Assembly (NCBI GenBank): GCA_943362175.1
Contig: CALRIU020000008.1
Location: forward strand, 124,001 to 188,000
Origin: UBA4416 sp943362175
GTDB lineage: Bacteria; Bacteroidota; Bacteroidia; B-17B0; Aurantibacillaceae
Direction of reading: 5' to 3'
Length of the DNA stretch: 64,000 nt
The position numbers were made by a program, and so were the translations under genes. The stretch's first letter is position 1, and every line of letters begins with the position of its first letter. This document shows positions 17,836 to 25,300 of this stretch, piece after piece. A model generated the notes under the pieces. The model was not told where the DNA came from and did not search any database. It was given only the letters and a program-made list of their open reading frames with translations.

Positions 17836-19878
17836 CTATTTAATTTCTGAGCCATTATTGAAATCAGGTTTGGTGGAATTGACAAAACTTAATTCACCGG
17901 CAGCGTTGGAGGCCATCAGGATCATGCCCTGGCTTTCGATGCCTTTGATCTTGCGTGGTGCGAGGTTTACCAGGACGCTCACGCGCTGCCCGATGATGTC
18001 TTCCGGTTTGTACCATTCGGCAATGCCGCTCACCACGGTACGCGTATCGATGCCCACGTCAATTTTCAGCTTCAGGAGCTTATCTGTTTTCGGAACGCGC
18101 TCTGCTTCCAGGATAGTGCCTGTGCGGATGTCCATCCTGCTGAAATCGTCGAAGCTGGTTTCCGGCTTGCTTTCCGGAATAACGATTGTCACATTTTTCT
18201 TTTTGCTTTCCTCCAGCTTGTCGATCTGTGCTTGTATTTCACTGTCTTCGACTTTTACAAACAAAATCTCTGTTTGCTCACTGATCTTATGGCCTGCGTG
18301 AATGTTGTTGGTGTTCTTCGCATGTGCCCATTTCAGTGGGGAAATGTTCAGCATCTTAAACAACTTAGCACTTGTGAAAGGTAGAAAAGGCTCGCATACG
18401 ATGGCCAGGTTAGCTGCGATCTGCGTCGCAATGTTCATGATCGTTCGCACACGCTTTTCATCTGTTTTAATCAATTTCCAGGGCTCGGTGTCGGCTAAAT
18501 ACTTGTTGCCTAAGCGGGCCAGGTTCATCACTTCAGTCAAGGCTTCGCGAAAACGGAATTTTTCCAACGAGTCAGAGATGATGTCGGGGAATTTACGGAT
18601 CTCTTCCAGGATGAGTAAATCACCTTTTGTGTATTCTCTGGCTTCCGGAACAAGGCCATTGTAGTTTTTGTTTGTCAGCACGACAACACGGTTTATAAAA
18701 TTGCCGAAAATGTCAGCGAGTTCGCTGTTATTTCTGGTTTGAAAATCTTTCCAGGTAAAATCATTGTCTCTGGTTTCCGGCGCACTGGCACAGAGCATAT
18801 AACGTAGCACATCCTGCCTGTCTTTAAAATCAATCAAATATTCATGCAGCCATACCGCCCAGTTTTTGGAGGTGGAAATTTTATTGCCTTCGAGGTTCAT
18901 GAATTCATTGGCAGGCACATTGTCGGGCACAATGAATCCGCCGTGCTCCATCAGCATGGCCGGGAAAATGATGCAGTGGAAAACAATGTTATCCTTGCCG
19001 ATAAAATGGATCAGGCGCGTTTCCTTGTCTTTCCAGTACAGCTCCCAATCATTTGGCCTCAGCTCCTTGGTCGCGGAGATATAACCGATCGGGGCATCGA
19101 ACCATACGTACAGCACTTTTCCTTCGGCGCCTTCCACAGGAACCGGCACGCCCCAGTCGAGGTCGCGGGTCATGGCGCGTGGCTGCAAACCATCTCCACT
19201 GTCGAGCCAGCTTTTGCATTGACCGGTGACATTCGCTTTCCAGTCTTTATGCTGGTCGAGGTAAGCCTGGATCTTTGGTTGCAATTTATCCAGAGGCAGG
19301 AACCAGTTTTTGGTAGGCTTCAGCACAGGCTTGCTTCCGCTGAGTGTCGACCTGGGGTTGATCAGATCAGTGGCGTTGAGTGTGCTGCCGCATTTTTCGC
19401 ACTGGTCGCCATAGGCATTGGGGTTGGCGCAATTCGGGCAGGTGCCGGTAATAAAGCGGTCGGAGAGAAATTGTTTGGCTTCTTCATCATAATACTGCTC
19501 GGTCACTTCTTCGGTGAAGCCACCTTTGTCATACATCACCTTGAAAAAATCAGAGGCGGTTTCGTGGTGTATGGGTTTGGAGGTGCGGGAATACACATCG
19601 AAGGAAATGCCAAATTCCTTGAACGCATCACCCATGATCTTATGGTATTTATCGACGATCTCTTTTGGTGTAGTGCCTTCTATTTTGGCACGGATAGGGA
19701 TAGCGGCGCCATGTTCATCGCTTCCGCAAATGAATAATACGTCTTCCCCCTTGCTTCTTTTGTACCTCACATAAATATCGGAGGGCAGGTAACAGCCTGC
19801 CAGGTGGCCAATGTGTAAAGGGCCGTTGGCGTAAGGCAGTGCAGAAGTAACAAGTGTTCGTTTATAAGTAGCTGACAT
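17836..19878 (-). CDS. metG: Methionyl-tRNA synthetase
   Basis: This 680-residue class I synthetase charges tRNA-Met. The ATP-binding motif HIGH is at residues 22-25, the zinc knuckle CPNC...C..C near 147-163, and the second ATP motif appears as KISTS in the KMSKS position. The C-terminal ~110 residues are an EMAPII/Arc1p-type tRNA-binding OB fold (FSRMDIRTG). I start at ATG 19878 (MSATYKRTLVTSALPYANG); the upstream in-frame ATG would add an unconserved extension. A near-consensus -7 element TATCTTTA lies at 19918-19925. Confidence 0.96.
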   Translation of the reverse strand: MSATYKRTLVTSALPYANGPLHIGHLAGCYLPSDIYVRYKRSKGEDVLFICGSDEHGAAIPIRAKIEGTTPKEIVDKYHKIMGDAFKEFGISFDVYSRTSKPIHHETASDFFKVMYDKGGFTEEVTEQYYDEEAKQFLSDRFITGTCPNCANPNAYGDQCEKCGSTLNATDLINPRSTLSGSKPVLKPTKNWFLPLDKLQPKIQAYLDQHKDWKANVTGQCKSWLDSGDGLQPRAMTRDLDWGVPVPVEGAEGKVLYVWFDAPIGYISATKELRPNDWELYWKDKETRLIHFIGKDNIVFHCIIFPAMLMEHGGFIVPDNVPANEFMNLEGNKISTSKNWAVWLHEYLIDFKDRQDVLRYMLCASAPETRDNDFTWKDFQTRNNSELADIFGNFINRVVVLTNKNYNGLVPEAREYTKGDLLILEEIRKFPDIISDSLEKFRFREALTEVMNLARLGNKYLADTEPWKLIKTDEKRVRTIMNIATQIAANLAIVCEPFLPFTSAKLFKMLNISPLKWAHAKNTNNIHAGHKISEQTEILFVKVEDSEIQAQIDKLEESKKKNVTIVIPESKPETSFDDFSRMDIRTGTILEAERVPKTDKLLKLKIDVGIDTRTVVSGIAEWYKPEDIIGQRVSVLVNLAPRKIKGIESQGMILMASNAAGELSFVNSTKPDFNNGSEIK

Positions 19879-19917
19879 ATTGCTGGTTAAATGAAGAAAA
19901 AATGATGTAAAATTGTG

Positions 19918-19925
19918 TAAAGATA
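19918..19925 (-). promoter_or_regulatory. Putative -7 promoter element of metG
   Basis: TATCTTTA on the minus strand differs from TAnnTTTG only in the last base. It is 40 bases upstream of the chosen start. The same octamer occurs upstream of the BI-1, thioredoxin-OmpA and archaemetzincin genes. No clear -33 TTG was found. Confidence 0.4.
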
Positions 19926-19956
19926 GCATTTAAGTTTTATTTCATTAAATGGAATT

Positions 19957-20871
19957 ATGGCAAATCAGAGTATAGAAATCTGGAAGCAGATCGCCTCGCT
20001 GAAAGGTAAAACTACCAGGAATTATGCGGTCTCTAACCAGGGCCGCCTGGCATCTTACGAGAAGGATCTGAAAGACAAATTATTGTTAAAACCCCATTTG
20101 AACGGCGGCTTTCCTTTGATCTCGGTGAACAGCAAGGGGAAGTCCAAAGCGCTCTTCGTTCACAATGCGGTGGCCGAAACTTTTTTGAAAAAGCGAAATG
20201 CCAAATGCGATCATGTGATCCACCTCGACCACAACAAGGCCAATAATGAAGCAGCCAACCTCAAATGGGTGACGCAACAGGAGCAGATTGAACATAATAA
20301 GAAAAGCCCCCTGGTGCGGGAAGCCATAGCCCGTAAGATCCACACCGGCGCTACTGCCAAAAAGCTGAATGAGAAAAAAGTTCTGCAGCTCAAAAAAGAA
20401 TTATGGGACCCCAAGCGCAAGCTGACCTTCAAAAAGCTGGCTGAAAAATACGGCATTGCCGAAATGAACCTGTACCGCATCAAGAGCGGTGAAATGTGGT
20501 TTCACGTGCATGTGGAAGGTGAGCCGGTGTTTACAAAGTATAAGGAACAGATGAAGAACATCGAGCTTCGCAATAAAAGAGAAGCCAAAGCAACAGCGCA
20601 AAAAGTCGCTTCCCTGGCGGCTAAGGTCAAGGCCGCGAAAACAACGGAGGTACTGAAGCCCGCGAAGCTCAAAAAGAGTAGCACGGCACCGGCAAAGAAT
20701 GCAAAACCTGGAAAAGTGAAAAAGACCAAGCCGGAATCCGGCAAGAAGCGTAAAGAACTTTCGGAACCACGCCCTGTAGAGAAGGTAACCAAAAAGGAAG
20801 GCAAGAAGAAAAAGAACGTTTCGGAGGACAAAAAGAAAAACAAGAAACACAAAAAAGGAAAGAAGAAATAG
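19957..20871 (+). CDS. NUMOD4/HNH-type DNA-binding protein with lysine-rich tail
   Basis: This 304-residue protein has a NUMOD4-like start (EIWKQI...YAVSNQGRLAS, residues 6-35) and an HNH homing-endonuclease-like domain (residues ~65-115; HNAVAETF, then IHLDHNKANNEAANLKWVT with the catalytic-type His89 and Asn97 retained). A helix-turn-helix-like region follows (~138-178), then a ~105-residue tail made almost wholly of Lys, Ala, Glu and Pro, like histone H1. It could be a nuclease or a nucleoid-binding protein. The start of the LD-carboxypeptidase gene follows by one base, so the two are co-transcribed. Confidence 0.75.
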   Translation: MANQSIEIWKQIASLKGKTTRNYAVSNQGRLASYEKDLKDKLLLKPHLNGGFPLISVNSKGKSKALFVHNAVAETFLKKRNAKCDHVIHLDHNKANNEAANLKWVTQQEQIEHNKKSPLVREAIARKIHTGATAKKLNEKKVLQLKKELWDPKRKLTFKKLAEKYGIAEMNLYRIKSGEMWFHVHVEGEPVFTKYKEQMKNIELRNKREAKATAQKVASLAAKVKAAKTTEVLKPAKLKKSSTAPAKNAKPGKVKKTKPESGKKRKELSEPRPVEKVTKKEGKKKKNVSEDKKKNKKHKKGKKK

Positions 20872-20872
20872 G

Positions 20873-21766
20873 ATGATACAACCTGCGTATTTGAAACAGG
20901 GCGATCAGGTGGCCATCATTGCCACGGCCCGTAAAATAAGCCGGGAGGAACTGCAGGCGGCCGTGACTTTTTTAGAAAGTTACGGCCTTTCTGTTGTATT
21001 CGGGAAGCACCTGTTTGCGGTGGAGAACCAGTATGCCGGCAGCGATGCACAGCGTGCGGAAGACCTGCAATGGGCTCTCGATGATGCAGAGGTCAAAGCA
21101 GTATTCATCGCGCGCGGCGGTTATGGTACGGTGCGCCTGATGGAATCGCTCAGCTTTGAAGGGTTTTTGAAATCACCAAAATGGATCGTGGGTTACAGCG
21201 ATATCACGGTATTGCACAATCGCATTCACCGGCATGGCGTTGAAACCCTGCATGCCACCATGCCCATTAATTTTTATAAGGACGAGGAAGCCACCCGCAG
21301 CATGATGCAGGCGTTGATGGGCGGATTGAACTACACGACAGCCCTGCCGCATCCCCTGAACAGAAAGGGAAAAGCGAGCGGAGAGATGGTCGGCGGAAAC
21401 CTGTCTTTGATCTACTCTTTGTCGGGAACGAAATATGATATCGATACGACCGGGAAAATTTTATTCATCGAAGACCTGGATGAATACCTGTACCACATCG
21501 ACCGGATGATGATGCAGCTGAAATTATCAGGAAAGCTCGAACACCTTGCAGGGCTTGTGGTTGGCGGGATGACCGATATGAAAGATAACTTAGTTCCTTT
21601 CGGGAAAAAAGCCGAAGAGATCATCCTCGATGCAGTGAAGGAGTATCATTTCCCGGTGTGTTTCCATTTTCCCGCCGGGCATATCGATCATAATATGGCC
21701 TTGTATCTGGGCAGGAAAACGAAGATGGAAGTCCATGCGGATTCTGTATCTTTGTCCTACGATTGA
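20873..21766 (+). CDS. LD-carboxypeptidase (peptidase family S66)
   Basis: This 297-residue protein is of the S66/LdcA-MccF family, which cleaves the terminal D-Ala from murein tetrapeptides during cell-wall recycling. The catalytic set is visible: nucleophile Ser in VGYSDITVL, Glu in FIEDLDEYLYH and His in PAGHIDHNMAL. There is also the family RGGYGTVRL loop. There is no signal peptide, in line with cytoplasmic LdcA. It starts one base after the stop of the HNH-like gene. Confidence 0.9.
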   Translation: MIQPAYLKQGDQVAIIATARKISREELQAAVTFLESYGLSVVFGKHLFAVENQYAGSDAQRAEDLQWALDDAEVKAVFIARGGYGTVRLMESLSFEGFLKSPKWIVGYSDITVLHNRIHRHGVETLHATMPINFYKDEEATRSMMQALMGGLNYTTALPHPLNRKGKASGEMVGGNLSLIYSLSGTKYDIDTTGKILFIEDLDEYLYHIDRMMMQLKLSGKLEHLAGLVVGGMTDMKDNLVPFGKKAEEIILDAVKEYHFPVCFHFPAGHIDHNMALYLGRKTKMEVHADSVSLSYD

Positions 21767-21941
21767 AATAATAATTAGGCAGGTGGGTACAAATTAGAAC
21801 GGCAAGAGCATGGTCCGCAGATCGCGCTGATGACGCGAATCAAAAAAAAGGAACTATGATCTCTTTGGAGTCTTCTATGCTTCTTACGTGTCTGTATGGT
21901 TTAATATATCACATAGAGTTATCAAGATAATATTAAAAAAT

Positions 21942-22742
21942 ATGTTCTGTAAAACCAACGACGATCTTAACCTCTATTACGAAATTCATGGGGATGAGCA
22001 GGCTGCTGAAACCATCGTGTTTTTGAATGGTCTCTCACAATCCACTATTTCCTGGATCCTGACGCTGCCTTATTTCAAGGCGGATTATAAAGTGGTGCTG
22101 ATGGATTTTATTTTCCAGGGCAAAAGCGATAAGAAAGGCGAGTGGCGCAGCTTCGACCAGCATGCGCAGGACCTGCTGGCCTTGCTCGATCATGTGAAGG
22201 TTCAGAAACCCATCATCGCCGGCTTGTCTTACGGAAGCATGGTGGCGCAACATTTCGCGGTGCATTTTCCCGGGCGTTTATCGAAGCTTCTGCTCATGGC
22301 AACCTTTGCCAATAAAACACCTTATTACGAAGCTATTGAGCTCTCCTGGTGGCGTGCGCTGGAGCTGGGCGGCTATAATTTAATGCTCGACATCATGCTG
22401 CCTACCGTGCTGAGCGAAGGGTATTTTTCGAAGCCCCTGATGCCGATCGACCTTATGAAGCAGGCGCGGCAGGATGCGCAGGCCGATCCGCAATCCCTGT
22501 TCAAGCTGATGAAAGCTACCAAAGAGCGCCCTGATTACAGGCCCGAGCTAAAGAAGATCAAAGCACCCACCCTGGTGATCCAGGGAGAGAAAGATATGCT
22601 GCTGCCGGTACACCTGGCCAATGACGTGGCGAAGGCTATCCCAGGCGCGAAGCTGGAGATCATCCCGAACGCCGGACACACGCTCAACCTGGAGGCGGTG
22701 CCGCAGATGTGCGCCCTGATTAAAGCTTTCCTGAAAGGCTAG
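21942..22742 (+). CDS. Alpha/beta-fold hydrolase
   Basis: This 266-residue hydrolase has the nucleophile elbow GLSYGSM (Ser96), an acid in the IQGEKDMLLP strand and the catalytic His in PNAGHTLNLE. The start is placed at ATG 21942 (MFCKTNDDLNLYYEIHG); an upstream GTG would add 18 residues unlike the family. No signal peptide is seen. The substrate is unknown; esterase, lactonase or C-C hydrolase are all possible. It stands alone between repeat-bearing gaps. Confidence 0.83.
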   Translation: MFCKTNDDLNLYYEIHGDEQAAETIVFLNGLSQSTISWILTLPYFKADYKVVLMDFIFQGKSDKKGEWRSFDQHAQDLLALLDHVKVQKPIIAGLSYGSMVAQHFAVHFPGRLSKLLLMATFANKTPYYEAIELSWWRALELGGYNLMLDIMLPTVLSEGYFSKPLMPIDLMKQARQDAQADPQSLFKLMKATKERPDYRPELKKIKAPTLVIQGEKDMLLPVHLANDVAKAIPGAKLEIIPNAGHTLNLEAVPQMCALIKAFLKG

Positions 22743-22834
22743 AGGCAGATAGAGCACACCCTGGCGCGGATGTTTATGAACCTGTATGATTTCAGAACAG
22801 ATTGGGGTGCAGGCATACGTCTATGATTTCTTTT

Positions 22835-22898
22835 GGTTCTCTCTGTTTTCTATGTCCCTGTGTGGTTCAAAATCTGTGAAATCTGTGAAATCCGCGGC
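22835..22898. repeat. Decayed interspersed repeats (CTATGTCC..GTGTGG and AATCTGTGAAATCTG)
   Basis: Two short repeat types lie back to back in the gap before tyrS. One is a TTTTCTATGTCCCTGTGTGG piece, related to the inverted pair around 30041-30127. The other is a tandem AATCTGTGAAATCTGTGAAAT piece, related to AATCTGCGAGATCTGCGGG at about 1210-1229. They are imperfect and no gene overlaps them. Confidence 0.5.
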
Positions 22899-22944
22899 AC
22901 AAATCCATAATTAATTTCTATTTTTGATGTTCAGTTTTTTAACC

Positions 22945-24231
22945 ATGAGCACACATTTTATAGAAGAGTTACGATGGAGGGGCATTCTACATGACATCAT
23001 GCCCGGAACGGAAGAAGTACTGGCAAAAGGAACCACTACCGGTTATATCGGCTTTGATCCTACCGCCGATAGCCTGCACGTGGGAAGCCTGGCGCAGATC
23101 ATGACCCTGGTCCGTTTCCAGAAGGCAGGTCACAAACCGTTAGCCCTCGTAGGTGGTGCCACCGGTATGGTAGGCGACCCGAGCGGAAAATCGGCGGAAC
23201 GCAACCTGCTCGACAATGCTACGCTCGACCGTAACGTGGAAGGGATCAAAAACCAGCTGAGCAAATTCCTGGAGTTCAACGATTCGCCGACCGGCGCGGA
23301 GCTGGTGAATAACTACGATTGGTTCAAACACTTTTCGTTCCTCGATTTTATCCGCGATGCGGGCAAGCATATTACCGTGAATTATATGATGGCGAAGGAT
23401 TCAGTGAAGAACCGCATCACCGGCGATGCCGGCATGTCCTTCACGGAATTCAGCTACCAGCTGATCCAGGGCTACGACTTCTATTACCTGTGGAAGGAGA
23501 AGAACTGCCTGTTGCAAATGGGCGGCAGCGACCAGTGGGGCAATATTACCACCGGTACGGAATTCATCAGGCGTAAGGCCGGTGGAGAGGCCTTTGCGTT
23601 GACGACCCAGCTCATCAAAAAATCTGACGGCACCAAATTCGGAAAATCGGAGGGCGGGAATGTCTGGCTGGATCCGGCGAAGACCTCGCCTTACAAGTTC
23701 CACCAGTTCTGGCTCAATGTGAGCGATGAGGATGCGAAATCCTACATCCGCATTTTCACGATGCTGGGTAAGGAAGAGATCGAAGCGCTGGAAGTAAAGC
23801 ATGATGCAGCGCCACACGAGCGCCATTTGCAAAAGGCGCTGGCGAATGAGATCACCGAAAGGGTGCATAGCGCCGACGCCCTGAAAGAAGCCATTGCAAC
23901 GGCAGAATTTTTATTTAAAGGAAAAGCGGAAGAATTGGCAACATTGGATGCGAATGCTTTTGAGAAACTCCTGGGAGGCATTGACACCTTTGAAGTCAAC
24001 CGGGCTGATCTTGAAAACGGCATCAACCTCGTGGATCTTTTGGTGGAAAAAGCCTTTGTGTTTCCGAGCAAGACCGAAGCCCGCAAAATGGTAACAGGAA
24101 ATGCGGTGAGCTTAAACAAAACGAAGGTCAACGATGTGGCCATGCCAATAAGTCCTTCAAGCTTTATGCATGGAAAATACCTGCTGGTGGGCAAAGGCAA
24201 AAAGGAAAACTATTTGGTGAAACTGATATGA
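22945..24231 (+). CDS. tyrS: Tyrosyl-tRNA synthetase
   Basis: This 428-residue class I synthetase of the bacterial type charges tRNA-Tyr. HVGS at residues 45-48 is the HIGH motif and KFGKS near residue 231 is the KMSKS motif. The tyrosine pocket segment SYQLIQGYDFYYL and GGSDQWGN are present, and a C-terminal S4 domain begins near residue 360. The start is set at ATG 22945 (MSTHFIEEL). A consensus-like TATTTTTG at 22919-22926 precedes it closely. Confidence 0.96.
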   Translation: MSTHFIEELRWRGILHDIMPGTEEVLAKGTTTGYIGFDPTADSLHVGSLAQIMTLVRFQKAGHKPLALVGGATGMVGDPSGKSAERNLLDNATLDRNVEGIKNQLSKFLEFNDSPTGAELVNNYDWFKHFSFLDFIRDAGKHITVNYMMAKDSVKNRITGDAGMSFTEFSYQLIQGYDFYYLWKEKNCLLQMGGSDQWGNITTGTEFIRRKAGGEAFALTTQLIKKSDGTKFGKSEGGNVWLDPAKTSPYKFHQFWLNVSDEDAKSYIRIFTMLGKEEIEALEVKHDAAPHERHLQKALANEITERVHSADALKEAIATAEFLFKGKAEELATLDANAFEKLLGGIDTFEVNRADLENGINLVDLLVEKAFVFPSKTEARKMVTGNAVSLNKTKVNDVAMPISPSSFMHGKYLLVGKGKKENYLVKLI

Positions 24232-24234
24232 TGA

Positions 24235-24315
24235 TTACGAATTTTTATACGAATATACCAATCCAGGCTTAAGGAACACTCCACACAGATTGGTATATTC
24301 GTAGCCATTCGTAAT
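24235..24315. repeat. Nested palindromic element downstream of tyrS
   Basis: Inner perfect 15-bp arms ACGAATATACCAATC (24249-24263) and its complement (24288-24302) are enclosed by outer 9-bp arms ATTACGAAT (24235-24243) and ATTCGTAAT (24307-24315). It may end tyrS transcripts but lacks a GC-rich stem and T-run, so it looks more like a mobile or REP-like palindrome. Confidence 0.6.
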
Positions 24316-24354
24316 TAATTATCCCTCTGTATAGCCCGAAACATAGAATTAGTA

Positions 24355-24753
24355 ATGATAAAAGATATTGTATTTCCGGAAGTAGAAGACATTGCGGTGG
24401 CGATTGTGCAGGAGCATGAAGGTCTTGATGAATATGCCGTGTACCTGGTCAACCTCAAGTTTGCCTCCATTCATAATGTGCTGGTTACCTCTACGGGTTA
24501 CGGGCTCATTAACGAAGAACAGCGCAAAACAAGCACCCTGCGGCATTTCTTCGACGAGATCAAACAGCACGATTACATCCAGATAGAGCCGATCACCAAA
24601 GAAGTATTTGGCCTGAGCAACGAATACTGGGTGAGCTTCACGCTCAACGATCAGCTGCTCGATAAAAAATTCATCTTCCTGCCGGAAACCATTGTGCCCG
24701 AAAATTTCGTGACCGTGCCGGTGATTAATAAGAAGGGCGTTCTGATCAAATGA
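24355..24753 (+). CDS. Conserved-looking hypothetical protein
   Basis: This is a 132-residue soluble protein with no signal peptide or membrane segment, and I do not recognise a family. It is acidic, alternates predicted strands and helices, and has many aromatic residues in its C-terminal half (NEYWVSFTLNDQLLDKKFIFLP). Base composition matches its neighbours. The start is ATG 24355; GTAATG context only, no strong ribosome site, as usual in the phylum. It lies after the palindrome that follows tyrS and is probably transcribed on its own. Confidence 0.7.
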   Translation: MIKDIVFPEVEDIAVAIVQEHEGLDEYAVYLVNLKFASIHNVLVTSTGYGLINEEQRKTSTLRHFFDEIKQHDYIQIEPITKEVFGLSNEYWVSFTLNDQLLDKKFIFLPETIVPENFVTVPVINKKGVLIK

Positions 24754-25300
24754 ATTTCGCGTCCTCAACAGAAGAATATTGCGAGGTGCTGTGATCAAAA
24801 CCAACTACAAATCCTTAGCAACTGTTTTTTCATAAGTTTGAATAGTTTAAAACTTTGGGCGTGTCCCGTCCCGGGAGGAACCGGCACGGGACCAGGCTAT
24901 CACTCCAATCTTTTTGCCGGCACTTCGGCTGCCCTTCGACTCCGCTCAGGGTGACAGCTCAGTGAACGGTAAAAAAGGATTTCCGTTATATCCTTCACGC
25001 GGGCTTAGCTTAAAATTTCGCATGTGGCGCACATTTGGGAGATTGCTGCGCCAGGGACATGCAGGGGCCGTTCTTTTTTGGTGATGCCCCTTTATCGCCA
25101 AAAAAACCGTAGCGCAGCGAAGCCCGAAGTGGCCCGCCCGGGCGCCCAAACCACAAGGAAAATAAGTTTAGAGACAGCGTTTGACAAGTAATCCCGGTAT
25201 TTTCTTAAATTAGACGTATGCCGCCTTTTGAGGGACAATTCTTTTGGTTCCAATCCAGGAAAATCCCTATATTTAATACCTTAAGAATTAGCGTTTTTAC
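24754..25300. repeat. 547-bp gene-free gap made largely of interspersed repeats
   Basis: From left to right: an AT-rich stretch; a GC-rich imperfect palindrome (CCCGTCCCGGGAGG...CCGGCACGGGACC, ~24866-24893); a CCCTTCGAC..GCTCAGGG copy (24932-24951); a full copy of the TGCGCCAGGG...GCGCCC repeat (25047-25147); and about 150 bp of leader before the next gene. I see no coding sequence; the minus-strand frame at 24946-25149 is the translated repeat. Confidence 0.75.

Noticed and set aside
17836..17885. Start of the secreted protein gene within the end of metG
   Set aside because: It would overlap metG by 50 bases and add residues with no export-signal character; ATG 17831 after the metG stop fits better.
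18844..19737. 297-codon plus-strand frame opposite metG
   Set aside because: It lies wholly within the well-supported metG gene and has no recognisable domain.
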